NCBI RefSeq assembly: GCF_900101885.1
Contig: NZ_FNAN01000017.1
Location: 1-64,000 of the forward strand
Reading direction: 5' to 3'
DNA from: Dyadobacter soli
GTDB taxonomy: Bacteria > Bacteroidota > Bacteroidia > Cytophagales > Spirosomataceae
Length of the DNA stretch: 64,000 bases
Numbering within the stretch: position 1 is the first letter of the stretch; each line of letters starts with the position of its first letter. The translations under genes and the position numbers were made by a program. The notes beneath the pieces were generated by a model. The model searched no databases. It was not told where the DNA came from and worked only from the letters and a program-made list of their open reading frames with translations. Of this stretch, positions 24,514 through 32,622 are shown piece after piece.

Positions 24514-25764
24514 TTAAAAGCCGAATAATTCCTCCCCGACGACAAAATTCAGTTCCTCGTAAACCTTAATGCGATCGGATTGCAGCCGGTTGAACTCCCG
24601 GATGCTCTCGTTGTAGGTTTCGATAAAGTCGATAAACTCGAGAAGGGTAATGTTTCTTTTCTGGAAATTGTCGTACATGCCCCGGTTGAGCTGCGAAAAC
24701 TGGTCGGTAAAGCGGTCCTCGACGCTCCGATACGTATTCTCAGCTACGATTACCTTGTTCCAGGCCGCATTCACCTCATTGCTGATACTGTTCCTTTTGG
24801 CATTTTCCTGCGTTTTGAAATAGCTGATACCACTTTTGGCCGCCCGGATATTTCCCTGGTTCCGGTTGAAAAAAGGCAGGTCCATTGCCGCGGAAATACC
24901 GAGGTAATGGTTTTGGTAGTTGCTTGCCTGGTCGTACACCGCGCCTACCTGGACATTCGGTTTTGCCAACGCCTTTTGCAGCGTGTAGTTCAATTCAGCC
25001 TGCTTTACGGCCGACTCGGCTACTTTCAGATCCGTCCGGCGCACTAATGCGAGGTCTCCCAGCTGCTCCAATGTCTGTGCCTCAACGTGGTACCGTGCCA
25101 TTTCCAGGCTGTCCACGACCGGCATTACATAGGCTTCGCTGTTGAAGTAAATCCGCAGGTCGCGCTGATTTTCAGTTATTTCAAAAAGAATATCCGCCCG
25201 GTTGTTCCGTAGTTGAAACAGCAATGCTTTCAGCCTGACCACTTCTTTCAGCGACACATTGTTCCGGCCGTATTCTTTATCAAAAGCCTCCACCGTAGTT
25301 GCCAGCGTACCAATCTGATTATCCATCAGTTGCAAGGTCTGCCTGAGGAAATAGGTTTCGAAAAAAATCTGCCGGAGATCGAATTTCAAAGTCCGCGCGA
25401 GGTCGAAAAATTCCAGCTCGGTTTTTCGTGTGGTCTCCACGTCGAGCGCCACCTGCTTCGTACGCTTGCCGGCGCGGGTGATGACCTGTTGCAGGCTGAC
25501 AAACTTCTGCCCTCCCCGGCCCACATCCAGCCATCCTCTCGACGGGTTGTAAGCGCTCAATTCGACATTCAGATTAGGGTTATCCCAAAGTTTGTCCTGG
25601 ATTTCGGCCGCCTTCGCAATGTCGATCTGATAACGTTCGGCGAGCAGGGTCAGGTTGTTTTTCAAAAAGAGACTGTCCGCCTGCCGGACAGTCACTTTGA
25701 GGGTATCCTGCGCCTGTGACACAATGCTCACACAGGCCAGTAACCCGATCAGGTAAAATCGCAT
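24514..25764 (-). CDS. TolC-family outer-membrane channel, CzcC-like
   Basis: A 416-residue outer-membrane factor. The signal peptide (residues 1-~17, ending SQAQ) is followed by two structurally repeated halves, each with long amphipathic helices and beta strands (NPNLNVELSAYNP; later PNVQVGAVYDQASNYQNHYLGI), the pattern of TolC/CzcC proteins. It is the first gene of the metal-efflux operon, then adaptor and pump. The start at 25764 gives a proper signal peptide; the frame extends to 25818 without one. Four 11-bp-phased repeats lie 60-100 bases upstream and probably control the operon. Confidence 0.92.
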   Translation of the reverse strand: MRFYLIGLLACVSIVSQAQDTLKVTVRQADSLFLKNNLTLLAERYQIDIAKAAEIQDKLWDNPNLNVELSAYNPSRGWLDVGRGGQKFVSLQQVITRAGKRTKQVALDVETTRKTELEFFDLARTLKFDLRQIFFETYFLRQTLQLMDNQIGTLATTVEAFDKEYGRNNVSLKEVVRLKALLFQLRNNRADILFEITENQRDLRIYFNSEAYVMPVVDSLEMARYHVEAQTLEQLGDLALVRRTDLKVAESAVKQAELNYTLQKALAKPNVQVGAVYDQASNYQNHYLGISAAMDLPFFNRNQGNIRAAKSGISYFKTQENAKRNSISNEVNAAWNKVIVAENTYRSVEDRFTDQFSQLNRGMYDNFQKRNITLLEFIDFIETYNESIREFNRLQSDRIKVYEELNFVVGEELFGF

Positions 25765-25826
25765 AACTCTTGTTTTTGACTTTGCAAAGATTGGGAAAGT
25801 CCACGTCCGGGCCACCATTTTTGCAT

Positions 25827-25866
25827 TTAGAAAATCGTTAGAAGTAAATTAGAAGAAAATTAGAAG
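25827..25866. promoter_or_regulatory. Four TTAGAAG repeats at exact 11-bp spacing
   Basis: TTAGAA(A/G) starts at 25827, 25838, 25849 and 25860, giving 7-base units with 4-base spacers, so all copies face one side of the helix. This is the architecture of PhoB/OmpR-type binding sites. A further TTAGAGA at 25874 is out of phase. It lies between the efflux operon and an OmpR/PhoB-family regulator gene transcribed toward it. Binding by that regulator is inferred. Confidence 0.65.
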
Positions 25867-25917
25867 AGGGTAATTAGAGAGGCTATTTAGCTAACTATAA
25901 GTCATTTACGTAATCAG

Positions 25918-26035
25918 GTTGGGCGTAGTTTCTAACTACGTCCGAGCGGACGCCGGTCTCTGACCGGCTTGCATGATGTTGCGGTCAGAGACCGCATGAC
26001 GCTCGGACGTAGTCACAGACTACGCCCAACTTCGC
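25918..26035. repeat. Nested palindromic repeat element
   Basis: A run of near-perfect small palindromes: CGTAGTT-TCT-AACTACG, CGTCCG-AG-CGGACG, GCCGGTC-TCT-GACCGGC, GCGGTC-AGA-GACCGC and CGTAGTC-ACA-GACTACG. The whole block is bounded by GTTGGGCGTAGT and ACTACGCCCAAC, so it also folds end to end. Stems of 6-7 bases with 2-3 base loops match the modules at 5957-6110. No gene is present in 25765-26091. Confidence 0.75.
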
Positions 26036-26091
26036 CCCAACTGCATGCCCCAGCTGCATGCCCAATTCACGCCCGATAGCATGCCCCAAAA

Positions 26092-26790
26092 TCACCCACC
26101 AACCATCAGCATATACCCCAGCCCCGGCCTGGTCTGGATCAGTTTCACATCAAAATCCCTGTCAATCTTCTTGCGCAGGTAGTTAATGTAAACCTCCACA
26201 AAATTCGTCCCGGGATCAAAGTTCAAATGCCAGATGTTCCGGGCCAGGTCCATCTTGGAAATGATCGTACCCGGATTAAGCAGGAAGTATTCGAGCAATG
26301 CAAACTCCTTGGCTGTCAGCCCGATGAACTTTCCGGCGCGGGTTACCACTTTGGTATCCACATTCAATTGCAGATCGGCGATAGAGAGTACCCTCTTGCC
26401 CGCATCCTCATTTCCAATATCCGAAAGCCGCAATGCCGCGTTCACCCTGGCCATTAACTCCCTGAAATCAAACGGCTTAACAATGTAATCCGTCGCACCC
26501 TTGCCGAGTCCTTCGACCTTATCCTCCACCTCGCCGTAAGCGGTGAGCATGATGACGGGCAACACCGGCTTAAACTGCCTAATCTGCCTGCAAACGTCGA
26601 AACCATTCATTCCCGGCAGGTTAATGTCCAGTAAAACGAGATCATACCGGCCTTCCAGCGCCATTTTCTTGCCTTCCAGCCCGTCACGGGCGATCCCGGC
26701 ATCGAAATCTTCCGATTGTAAAACCCTGTAAATGTTCTGCGCAATACGCAGGTCGTCCTCGATAATGAGTATCGTTTTCTTCATCTTCAT
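26092..26790 (-). CDS. OmpR/PhoB-family response regulator
   Basis: A 232-residue regulator with an N-terminal receiver (acidic pair IEDD ~11-12, phosphoacceptor Asp in VLLDINLPGMNG ~55, Lys in IVKPFDF) and a C-terminal winged helix (residues ~130-230: GLTAKEFALLEYFLLNPG, DLARNIWHLNFDPGTNFVEV, GLGYML). No histidine kinase gene is adjacent; usually this type is followed by its kinase. The metal-efflux operon follows downstream in the same direction after phased repeats and a palindromic element, so control of efflux is likely. The first codon may be the second Met (MKKTILII). Confidence 0.92.
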   Translation of the reverse strand: MKMKKTILIIEDDLRIAQNIYRVLQSEDFDAGIARDGLEGKKMALEGRYDLVLLDINLPGMNGFDVCRQIRQFKPVLPVIMLTAYGEVEDKVEGLGKGATDYIVKPFDFRELMARVNAALRLSDIGNEDAGKRVLSIADLQLNVDTKVVTRAGKFIGLTAKEFALLEYFLLNPGTIISKMDLARNIWHLNFDPGTNFVEVYINYLRKKIDRDFDVKLIQTRPGLGYMLMVGG

Positions 26791-27012
26791 AGTTGTTCCT
26801 TTCAGGTTTGCGTCAAAAAGAAGAGGCAGGCGTAATGCAAAGATTGCCTGCCGGCATTTGGAACACCGACCGAAAGTGATTAGATTTTAATTAAATATCG
26901 ACGCAACATCTATTATTTGACTAAAAATCAGATAGTAATAAAAAAGCAAGCTACTAGCTGCAAGTTTAAACCCCAAAACAACCGCATTAGCATATACGTA
27001 ACTTAAATTTAA

Positions 27013-27951
27013 TTGGAGAACCCGATCATCATCCGCCAAATGCAAGTCGCCGACATACCGTTCGGAATGCAGCTCGTACAACAGGCTGGCTGGAACCAGC
27101 TGGAAGCCGACTGGCACCGTGCGCTCGCCCTCCATCCCGAAGGTTGCTTCCTCGCTGAATTGGCCACAGGGGTGGCGGGCTCAGGAGCGCCTGTCGCAGG
27201 AGCGCCGGCCGCAGGGCCGCCTGTCGCCGGAGCGCCTGTCGCCGGTACGCCTGCCGCCGGAGCGCCGGTCGGAACAGTAACGACGTGCATTTTTGGCAGG
27301 GTGGCTTGGATTGCTATGGTGCTGGTGGATATCGCGGCGCGGAACCAGGGCATTGGTCAGAAGCTGATGGAGCGTGCTATAAGCCATTTGGACGATCTCG
27401 GGATCGACACGCAGCGACTGGATGCTACGGTTTTGGGAAAAGGGCTTTACGAAAAACTCGGGTTTCAGGAAGAATATGAAGTGGTGCGAATGAAAGGTAT
27501 TGCCAAAATGCACGGCGGCCTCGACGACGAGGCAATGCCCTGGACACAGGAAACGTCAGTCCCTCCCATCCTCGACCTCGATTTCCGCATTACCGCTACC
27601 CGCCGCGAACCGTTCCTGAATGCGCTGCTGCGCTCCAATACATTTTACTACTCCATGTTCGAGGACGACCTCGCGTACGCGGGTTCGCGCAAGGGCCGCA
27701 ATGCGGTACAGCTCGGTCCGGCTATTGCGTCCACACCCGAAGCAGGTCGACAGATCTGTGACGCGATGTTGCATCATTTCAATGGCCTGCCGGTATTTGT
27801 GGATATTCCGGCACCCAACAAAGCAGCATTGCGCTGGGCAAAATCGAACGGATTGGAAGAACAGCGGCGGTTTGTGAGAATGTATAGGGGCCAGAAATTA
27901 AATGATACACCGGAGTCTATGTGGGCTAGTTCGGGTCCTGAAAAGGGCTGA
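27013..27951 (+). CDS. GNAT-family N-acetyltransferase with duplicated domain and a repeat insert
   Basis: A 312-residue protein starting at TTG 27013, which directly follows an in-frame stop and is needed to include the first GNAT strand (PIIIRQMQVADIPFGMQL); an ATG at 27040 would remove it. The first GNAT domain has the acetyl-CoA loop RNQGIGQKLM and the YEKLGF segment. A second, GNAT-like C-terminal domain (residues ~190-290, GLPVFVDIPAPNKAALRWAKSNG) resembles the Acetyltransf_18 type. In the hairpin between strands 2 and 3 of domain one (residues ~56-86) sits a Gly/Ala/Pro/Val repeat encoded by a minisatellite. The substrate is unknown. A strong terminator follows. Confidence 0.87.
   Translation: MENPIIIRQMQVADIPFGMQLVQQAGWNQLEADWHRALALHPEGCFLAELATGVAGSGAPVAGAPAAGPPVAGAPVAGTPAAGAPVGTVTTCIFGRVAWIAMVLVDIAARNQGIGQKLMERAISHLDDLGIDTQRLDATVLGKGLYEKLGFQEEYEVVRMKGIAKMHGGLDDEAMPWTQETSVPPILDLDFRITATRREPFLNALLRSNTFYYSMFEDDLAYAGSRKGRNAVQLGPAIASTPEAGRQICDAMLHHFNGLPVFVDIPAPNKAALRWAKSNGLEEQRRFVRMYRGQKLNDTPESMWASSGPEKG
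27178..27276. repeat. In-frame 15-bp minisatellite inside the GNAT gene
   Basis: Degenerate tandem copies of a 15-base unit, roughly GCCGGAGCGCCTGTC, encode AGAPV-like pentapeptides for about six units. Because the unit is a multiple of three, length changes keep the frame. The insert lies at a surface turn of the acetyltransferase fold. Confidence 0.75.
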
Positions 27952-27973
27952 CCGAAGGGCTTTTGTTCACTAA

Positions 27974-28008
27974 AAAAGAGCAGACGAAACGCCTGCTCTT
28001 TTGTTTTT
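27974..28008 (+). terminator. Rho-independent terminator of the GNAT gene
   Basis: A perfect 10-base stem AAAAGAGCAG/CTGCTCTTTT with a 9-base loop, followed by GTTTTT. It lies 23 bases past the stop at 27951. Confidence 0.88.
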
Positions 28009-28147
28009 GGATGTGAAGCCGTTGCTTACACTTGACATGGCATAGACGATCGACTTGCGTTTTTGTTACAATCCGGTTTATTTGAAATTGCATTGTCCCC
28101 GTCCAAGGCCCGCGATCGTCAAAGGGCAAATCAAACCAATGTATATC

Positions 28148-28483
28148 ATGAAAGAATTTGCATTAATCTTCCGACTAGACAATCAGACAGACTTCCGCCC
28201 CACACCCGAGCAGATACAGGAGCGCATGAACTGGCTCGCGGGCATTGCCGCGCAGAACAAGCTCGCCGACAAAGGCAATACGCTCTCGAACGAAAGCGCC
28301 AAAACGGTGTATGCGGATAATATAGTAACCGATGGCCCGTTCACCGAAATCAAGGAATTCGTGAGCGGCTACGTAATCGTCAAAACCGATACCATCGACG
28401 AAGCAGTGGAACTCGCTAAGGCCAATCCGATCTTCAAAATAGGTGGAAATATCGAGGTGAGGGAAATTGTACAGCGTAAGTAA
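28148..28483 (+). CDS. DGPF/YciI-related protein
   Basis: A 111-residue cytoplasmic protein of the YciI-like fold. It carries the DGPF signature (VTDGPFTEIKEFVSGYVIV), which defines the DGPF proteins encoded next to ECF42-type sigma factors. The opening KEFALIFRLD and the closing GGNIEVREI strand are also typical. An in-frame ATG at 28139 would add three residues. The biochemical role of DGPF proteins is not established. The gene is followed after 18 bases by the remnant of its expected partner, an ECF42-like sigma factor missing its front part. Confidence 0.88.
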   Translation: MKEFALIFRLDNQTDFRPTPEQIQERMNWLAGIAAQNKLADKGNTLSNESAKTVYADNIVTDGPFTEIKEFVSGYVIVKTDTIDEAVELAKANPIFKIGGNIEVREIVQRK

Positions 28484-28555
28484 ATTCGCATTCATGGCTG
28501 ACAACAACCCGCATTCGATTTCTCCGTCGAAACCATCGCCGACAGTCAGCTCGCC

Positions 28556-29455
28556 ATGATATTCGCGGTGTGCAACCCCGCCAATTCTCCCGAAAGCCAG
28601 ATCAGCCTCGCATTGCAGATCCTTTGCGGTTTCAGTGTTGCCGAGATCGCAGACGCGTTTCTTTCCAAACCCGAAACCATTAAAAAACGGCTACTGCGGG
28701 CGCGTGCCAACCTGAGAAACGACCGGTTCCAGACAGGTCCGCTGCTACCCGCAGAAGTGCAATCGCGGCTCGATGTGGTACTTCGCACGCTGTACCTGCT
28801 GTTCAATGAAGGCTATTTTTCCAAATCGGGCAATATCCTCATCCGCAAAGACCTTTGCTCGGAAGCCATGCGCCTCACGCATATGCTCGCCGAAAACCCG
28901 CTTACCAATGCGCGGCAGGTGCAGGCATTGCTGGCATTGATGTGCTACCAAAGTTCAAGATTTGACGCCCGCCTGAACGACCATGGCCATACCGTGCTAT
29001 TCGAGGCGCAGGACCCAAATCTGTGGGACCGGGCGCTTATCGACCGCGGCAATTATTACCTCGTCAACGCATGTTCGGGCAATGCGGTCTCCAAATACCA
29101 CATCGAGGCCGGCATTGCCTACTGGCATACCACGCCGCCCGAAACGGTGAAATGGGCGCATATCCTGCATTTGTATAACCAACTCATCGTCACCGAATAC
29201 TCCGCCGCGACGGCGCTGAACCGCACATTTGCCTACGCGAAAGTATACGGCAACGAGGCCGGACTGGTAGAAGCCGAAAAGCTCGGACTAAACGGCAATA
29301 CCTACTACCACGCATTGCTGGGCTACCTTTACACGCCGCTTTCTACCACGCAAGCCTCGGAACACTACCGCCGGGCCATCGAACTTTCCAAGTCTCCCGC
29401 CGAAGTACAGACGCTCGAACGCGAATGCGCGCGGCTCGCAGGTGTCACGCAGTAA
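28556..29455 (+). CDS. N-terminally truncated ECF42-type sigma factor (DUF6596), probable pseudogene
   Basis: The frame is homologous to ECF42-like sigma factors from just before region 4: in-frame sequence from 28502 reads PAFDFSVETIADSQLAMIF, typical of the linker, then the region-4 helix-turn-helix ILCGFSVAEIADAFLSKPET with KRLLRARANL. The ~190-residue C-terminal DUF6596/TPR-like domain is complete to the stop. An in-frame stop at 28499-28501 closes the upstream side, and no region 2 (promoter -10 and core-binding) exists between it and the DGPF gene stop at 28483. About 100 residues are missing compared with the family. A protein from ATG 28556 could be made but should not function as a sigma factor. 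Its 3' end overlaps the convergent hydrolase gene by 11 bases. Confidence 0.8.
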   Translation: MIFAVCNPANSPESQISLALQILCGFSVAEIADAFLSKPETIKKRLLRARANLRNDRFQTGPLLPAEVQSRLDVVLRTLYLLFNEGYFSKSGNILIRKDLCSEAMRLTHMLAENPLTNARQVQALLALMCYQSSRFDARLNDHGHTVLFEAQDPNLWDRALIDRGNYYLVNACSGNAVSKYHIEAGIAYWHTTPPETVKWAHILHLYNQLIVTEYSAATALNRTFAYAKVYGNEAGLVEAEKLGLNGNTYYHALLGYLYTPLSTTQASEHYRRAIELSKSPAEVQTLERECARLAGVTQ

Positions 29456-30254
29456 CTTTCGCTTCCAGCACGCCGTCGATCACCTCATCCAACGCTTCAT
29501 TCAGCGCCTTGGGCGATTCGAGCATCGGGTAATGGCAAGTTCCGGCGATCTCGATCAATGCATAACCATTGACTGCATTTTTCTCCAAAGCCTCCACATT
29601 AGTAGGCATATAGTTGACATTAATGAGGTTCATTTTCGGCCTCAGCGACGGCAGCACTTCCCGCTCGATCTGGTCCATCATGAAAAATTGCGGCAAAGTT
29701 TGCTGGCCCATCGGCTCATACGAATTGCGGTAGGCGGCTACTACTTTATCGGTAATCCATTGCGGCGTGTCCGGCGTGAGGAGCACCATGCGGGCATAAT
29801 GCTCGTTGGTATCGGCATAGGCTCTCTTGGAGCTTTCGATGATCTCCTCCACCTGACTATCGTACTCGGCGGGAAGCGGCGTCGCAAGGTTTTTGAAATT
29901 ATCCACCGCGATAAAACCGATAATCGGATCGGGATAGGTAGTTGCGGCTATCAGGATCAGGTTCGCACCGAGGGAATGGCCCACCAGGATCACATTTTCG
30001 AGATGCAATTCCTTAATGAGGTTAACCACGTCGTCCGCCATACCCCGAAGTGTCCATTCGCTTCGGCTTGTGCCCGATTCGCCGTGGCCCGCGAGGTCCA
30101 TCGTCACGACTTTGTATTTCTCCTTGAAAAACGACACCTGCTCTTTCCAGTAGGTCTGGTCGATAAAAGAGCCGTGGACAAAAAGCAACGTCGCGGGGCC
30201 GCTGCCGTAAATGCGATAACTGATTGGCGTACCATTGCTGATGATCGTTGTCAT
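29445..30254 (-). CDS. Alpha/beta hydrolase
   Basis: A 269-residue cytoplasmic hydrolase without a signal peptide. The oxyanion-hole strand and turn is FVHGSFID, the nucleophile elbow GHSLGAN (Ser ~92), the acid probably Asp in the AVDNFKN or following loop region, and the catalytic His in GTCHYPML (~246). Overall it resembles the haloperoxidase/esterase branch of the superfamily. The substrate is unknown. It is convergent with the sigma remnant, overlapping it by 11 bases at the 3' end, and faces the large repeat array on its 5' side. Confidence 0.88.
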   Translation of the reverse strand: MTTIISNGTPISYRIYGSGPATLLFVHGSFIDQTYWKEQVSFFKEKYKVVTMDLAGHGESGTSRSEWTLRGMADDVVNLIKELHLENVILVGHSLGANLILIAATTYPDPIIGFIAVDNFKNLATPLPAEYDSQVEEIIESSKRAYADTNEHYARMVLLTPDTPQWITDKVVAAYRNSYEPMGQQTLPQFFMMDQIEREVLPSLRPKMNLINVNYMPTNVEALEKNAVNGYALIEIAGTCHYPMLESPKALNEALDEVIDGVLEAKVTA

Positions 30255-30339
30255 AGGGTTGTTTGTTTGAAGTGAATATTAATTTCATTCCAAATAAATA
30301 GTGCCTGAATGACAACCTATTGTCAGTAATGGCAAAAAA

Positions 30340-32575
30340 GTTGAATTAAATGGCGATCGTGAGAACCGTCGTTAACGTTTGGTTCGACAAGCACAATGAA
30401 GCCCGCGCGAACGGCAGCAGAGGCGCGCAATATTCGTCGTTACGTGCCTGGCGGCATTTGCATATCTTCCGAAAATGCGGGCTGCTACCAATGTTACATC
30501 GCTAACGCGATTGGGCATCCATCATCAGCAGTGCCGTCAGGCACGAAACGTTGGTAGCGCCACAGCACATACCCTGCACGAACAGTAGCAGAGGCGCGCA
30601 ATATTCGTCGTTACATGCCTAGCGGCATTTGCATACCTTCCGAAAATGTGGAGTGCTACCAATATTGCATCGCTGACGCGATTGAGCATCCATCATCAGC
30701 AGTGCCCTCAGGCACGAAACATTGGTAGCGCCGGCAGCGCATCAGCGCATTTGAAATGCCGTCAGGCATGTAATGGCATAGCGACGTAGGAGGCTCCGCC
30801 GGAGCCATAATAGCGAGAATCACAATTGCTACAAACAGGGGGCCGCTCTGCGGCAAATTCATCGCGGAAACCACAATTGCAATAAACAGAGGGCCGCTCC
30901 GCAGCGAACGGATAACGAAACCGTTGTCTAATTACCAATGATGATCGCCACGCAGATACGCCCCCGCATGACAAGCGCCAGCGGCGCGCAATACTTGTCG
31001 TTACATGCCTGGCGGCATTTGCATATCTTCCGAAAATGCGAAATGCTACCAACATTACATCGCTAACGCGATTATGCATCCATCATTAACAGTGCCGTTA
31101 GGCACGAAACATTGGTAGTAACGCAGCGCATTTGAAATGCCGTCAGGCATGTAACGGCATATCGAATGTAGGAGGCTCCGCCCGAGCCATAATATCGAGA
31201 GAATCACAATTGCTACAAACAGGAAGCCGCTCCACGGCAAATTGATCACGAGAATTCAATTGTTGTAAAAACTGAAAGCCACCCGAACGAATAAATCGCA
31301 AAAAACATTGTCTTACATCAAAATCTTCCCCGCGCATATACTACCCTGCACGAGCGGCAGCAGAGGCGCGCAATATTCGTCGTAACATGCCTGACGGCAT
31401 TTGCATGCCCTCAGAAAATGTGGAGTGCTACCAATATTACATCGCTGACGCGATTGAGTATCCATCATTAACAGTGCCGTCAGGTACGAAACATTGGTAG
31501 CGCCACAGCACATACCCTGCACGAACAGCAGCAGACGCGCGCAATATTCGTCGTAACATGCCTGACGGCATTTGCATATCTTCCGAAAATGTGGAGTGCT
31601 ACCAATATTACATCGCTAACGCGATTAGGCATCCATCATTAACAGTGCCGTTAGGCACGAAACATTGGTAGCACCAGCAGCGCATCAGCGCATTTGAAAT
31701 GCCGTCAGGCATGTAACGGCATAGCGAACGTAGGAGGCTCCGCCGGAGACATAGCATCGTGAGAATCAAAATTTCTATAAACAGGGACCGTCTGCGGCAA
31801 ATTGATCACGATAATTCAATTGTTGTAAAAACGGAAAGCCGCCCCAACGAATGAACCGCAAAAAAACATTGTCTTACATCAAAATCTTCCCCGCGCATAT
31901 ACCACCCTGCACGAACGGCAGCAGAGACGTGCAATATTCGTCGTTACATGCCTGACGGCATTTGCATACCCTCAGAAAAATGTGGAGTGCTACCGATATT
32001 ACATCGCTGACGCGATTGAGCATCCATCATCAGCAGTGCCGTCAGGCACGAAACGTTGGTAGCGCCACAGCACATACCCTGCACGAACAGCAGCAGAGGC
32101 GCGCGCAATATTCGTCGTTACATGCCTAGCGGCATTTGCATACCTTCCGAAAATACGCAATGCTACCAATATTACATCGCTGACGCGATTGAGCATCCAC
32201 CATTAACAGTGCCGTTAGGCACGAAACATTGGTAGCACCAGCAGCGCATCAGCGCATTTGAAATGCCGTCAGGCATGTAACGGCATAGCGAACACAGGAG
32301 GCTCCGTCGGAGCCATGACATCGCGAGAATCATAATTGCTATAAACAGGGGGCCGCTCTGCGGCAAATGCATCGCGGAAATTAGAATTGTGACAAACTGG
32401 ACGCCGCTCTGCGGCAAATTCATCGCGAAAACTACAATTGCAAGAAACAGAGGGTCGCTCCGCAGCGAACGGACCACGAAAACGACGTCTAATTATCAGT
32501 GATGATTGCCACGCAGATACGCCCCGCACGACAAGCGCCAGCGGCGCGCAATACTTGTAGACGACGATGGATGCG
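30340..32575. repeat. 2.2-kb array of palindromic modules, gene-free
   Basis: The stretch is made of short palindromes joined by AT-rich linkers: GTGCC-GTTAG-GCAC, ATCGC-TGAC-GCGAT, TGCC-TGGC-GGCA, GGCTCCGCCGGAGCC, GGCCGCTCTGCGGC and inverted CTACCAAT/ATTGGTAG pairs. A landmark GCGCGCAATA/T recurs at about 30423, 30594, 30984, 31366, 31537, 31927, 32101 and 32544, so units alternate between ~171-174 and ~382-390 bases (last 443). Copies differ by scattered substitutions. Short open frames crossing it repeat the same peptides in step with the DNA repeat and have no coding character. No insertion-sequence gene is present. Confidence 0.85.
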
Positions 32576-32622
32576 GATTATTTGGCAAAAATTTATACAG
32601 ACGCGTCGATAGTCACCACGCG

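Noticed and set aside
28556-29455. Complete, functional ECF sigma factor
   Set aside because: Region 2 is absent and an in-frame stop lies just upstream, so the frame cannot encode a full sigma factor.
30656-32529. Many short minus-strand open frames with recurring peptides such as FAAERPPV
   Set aside because: The same peptides recur in step with the DNA repeat and shift frame between copies. They are by-products of palindromic DNA and not genes.
30340-32575. CRISPR-like appearance of regularly spaced repeats
   Set aside because: There is no constant 24-40 base repeat separated by unique spacers. The spaced parts are themselves repeated, units are 171-443 bases long, and no cas gene is present.
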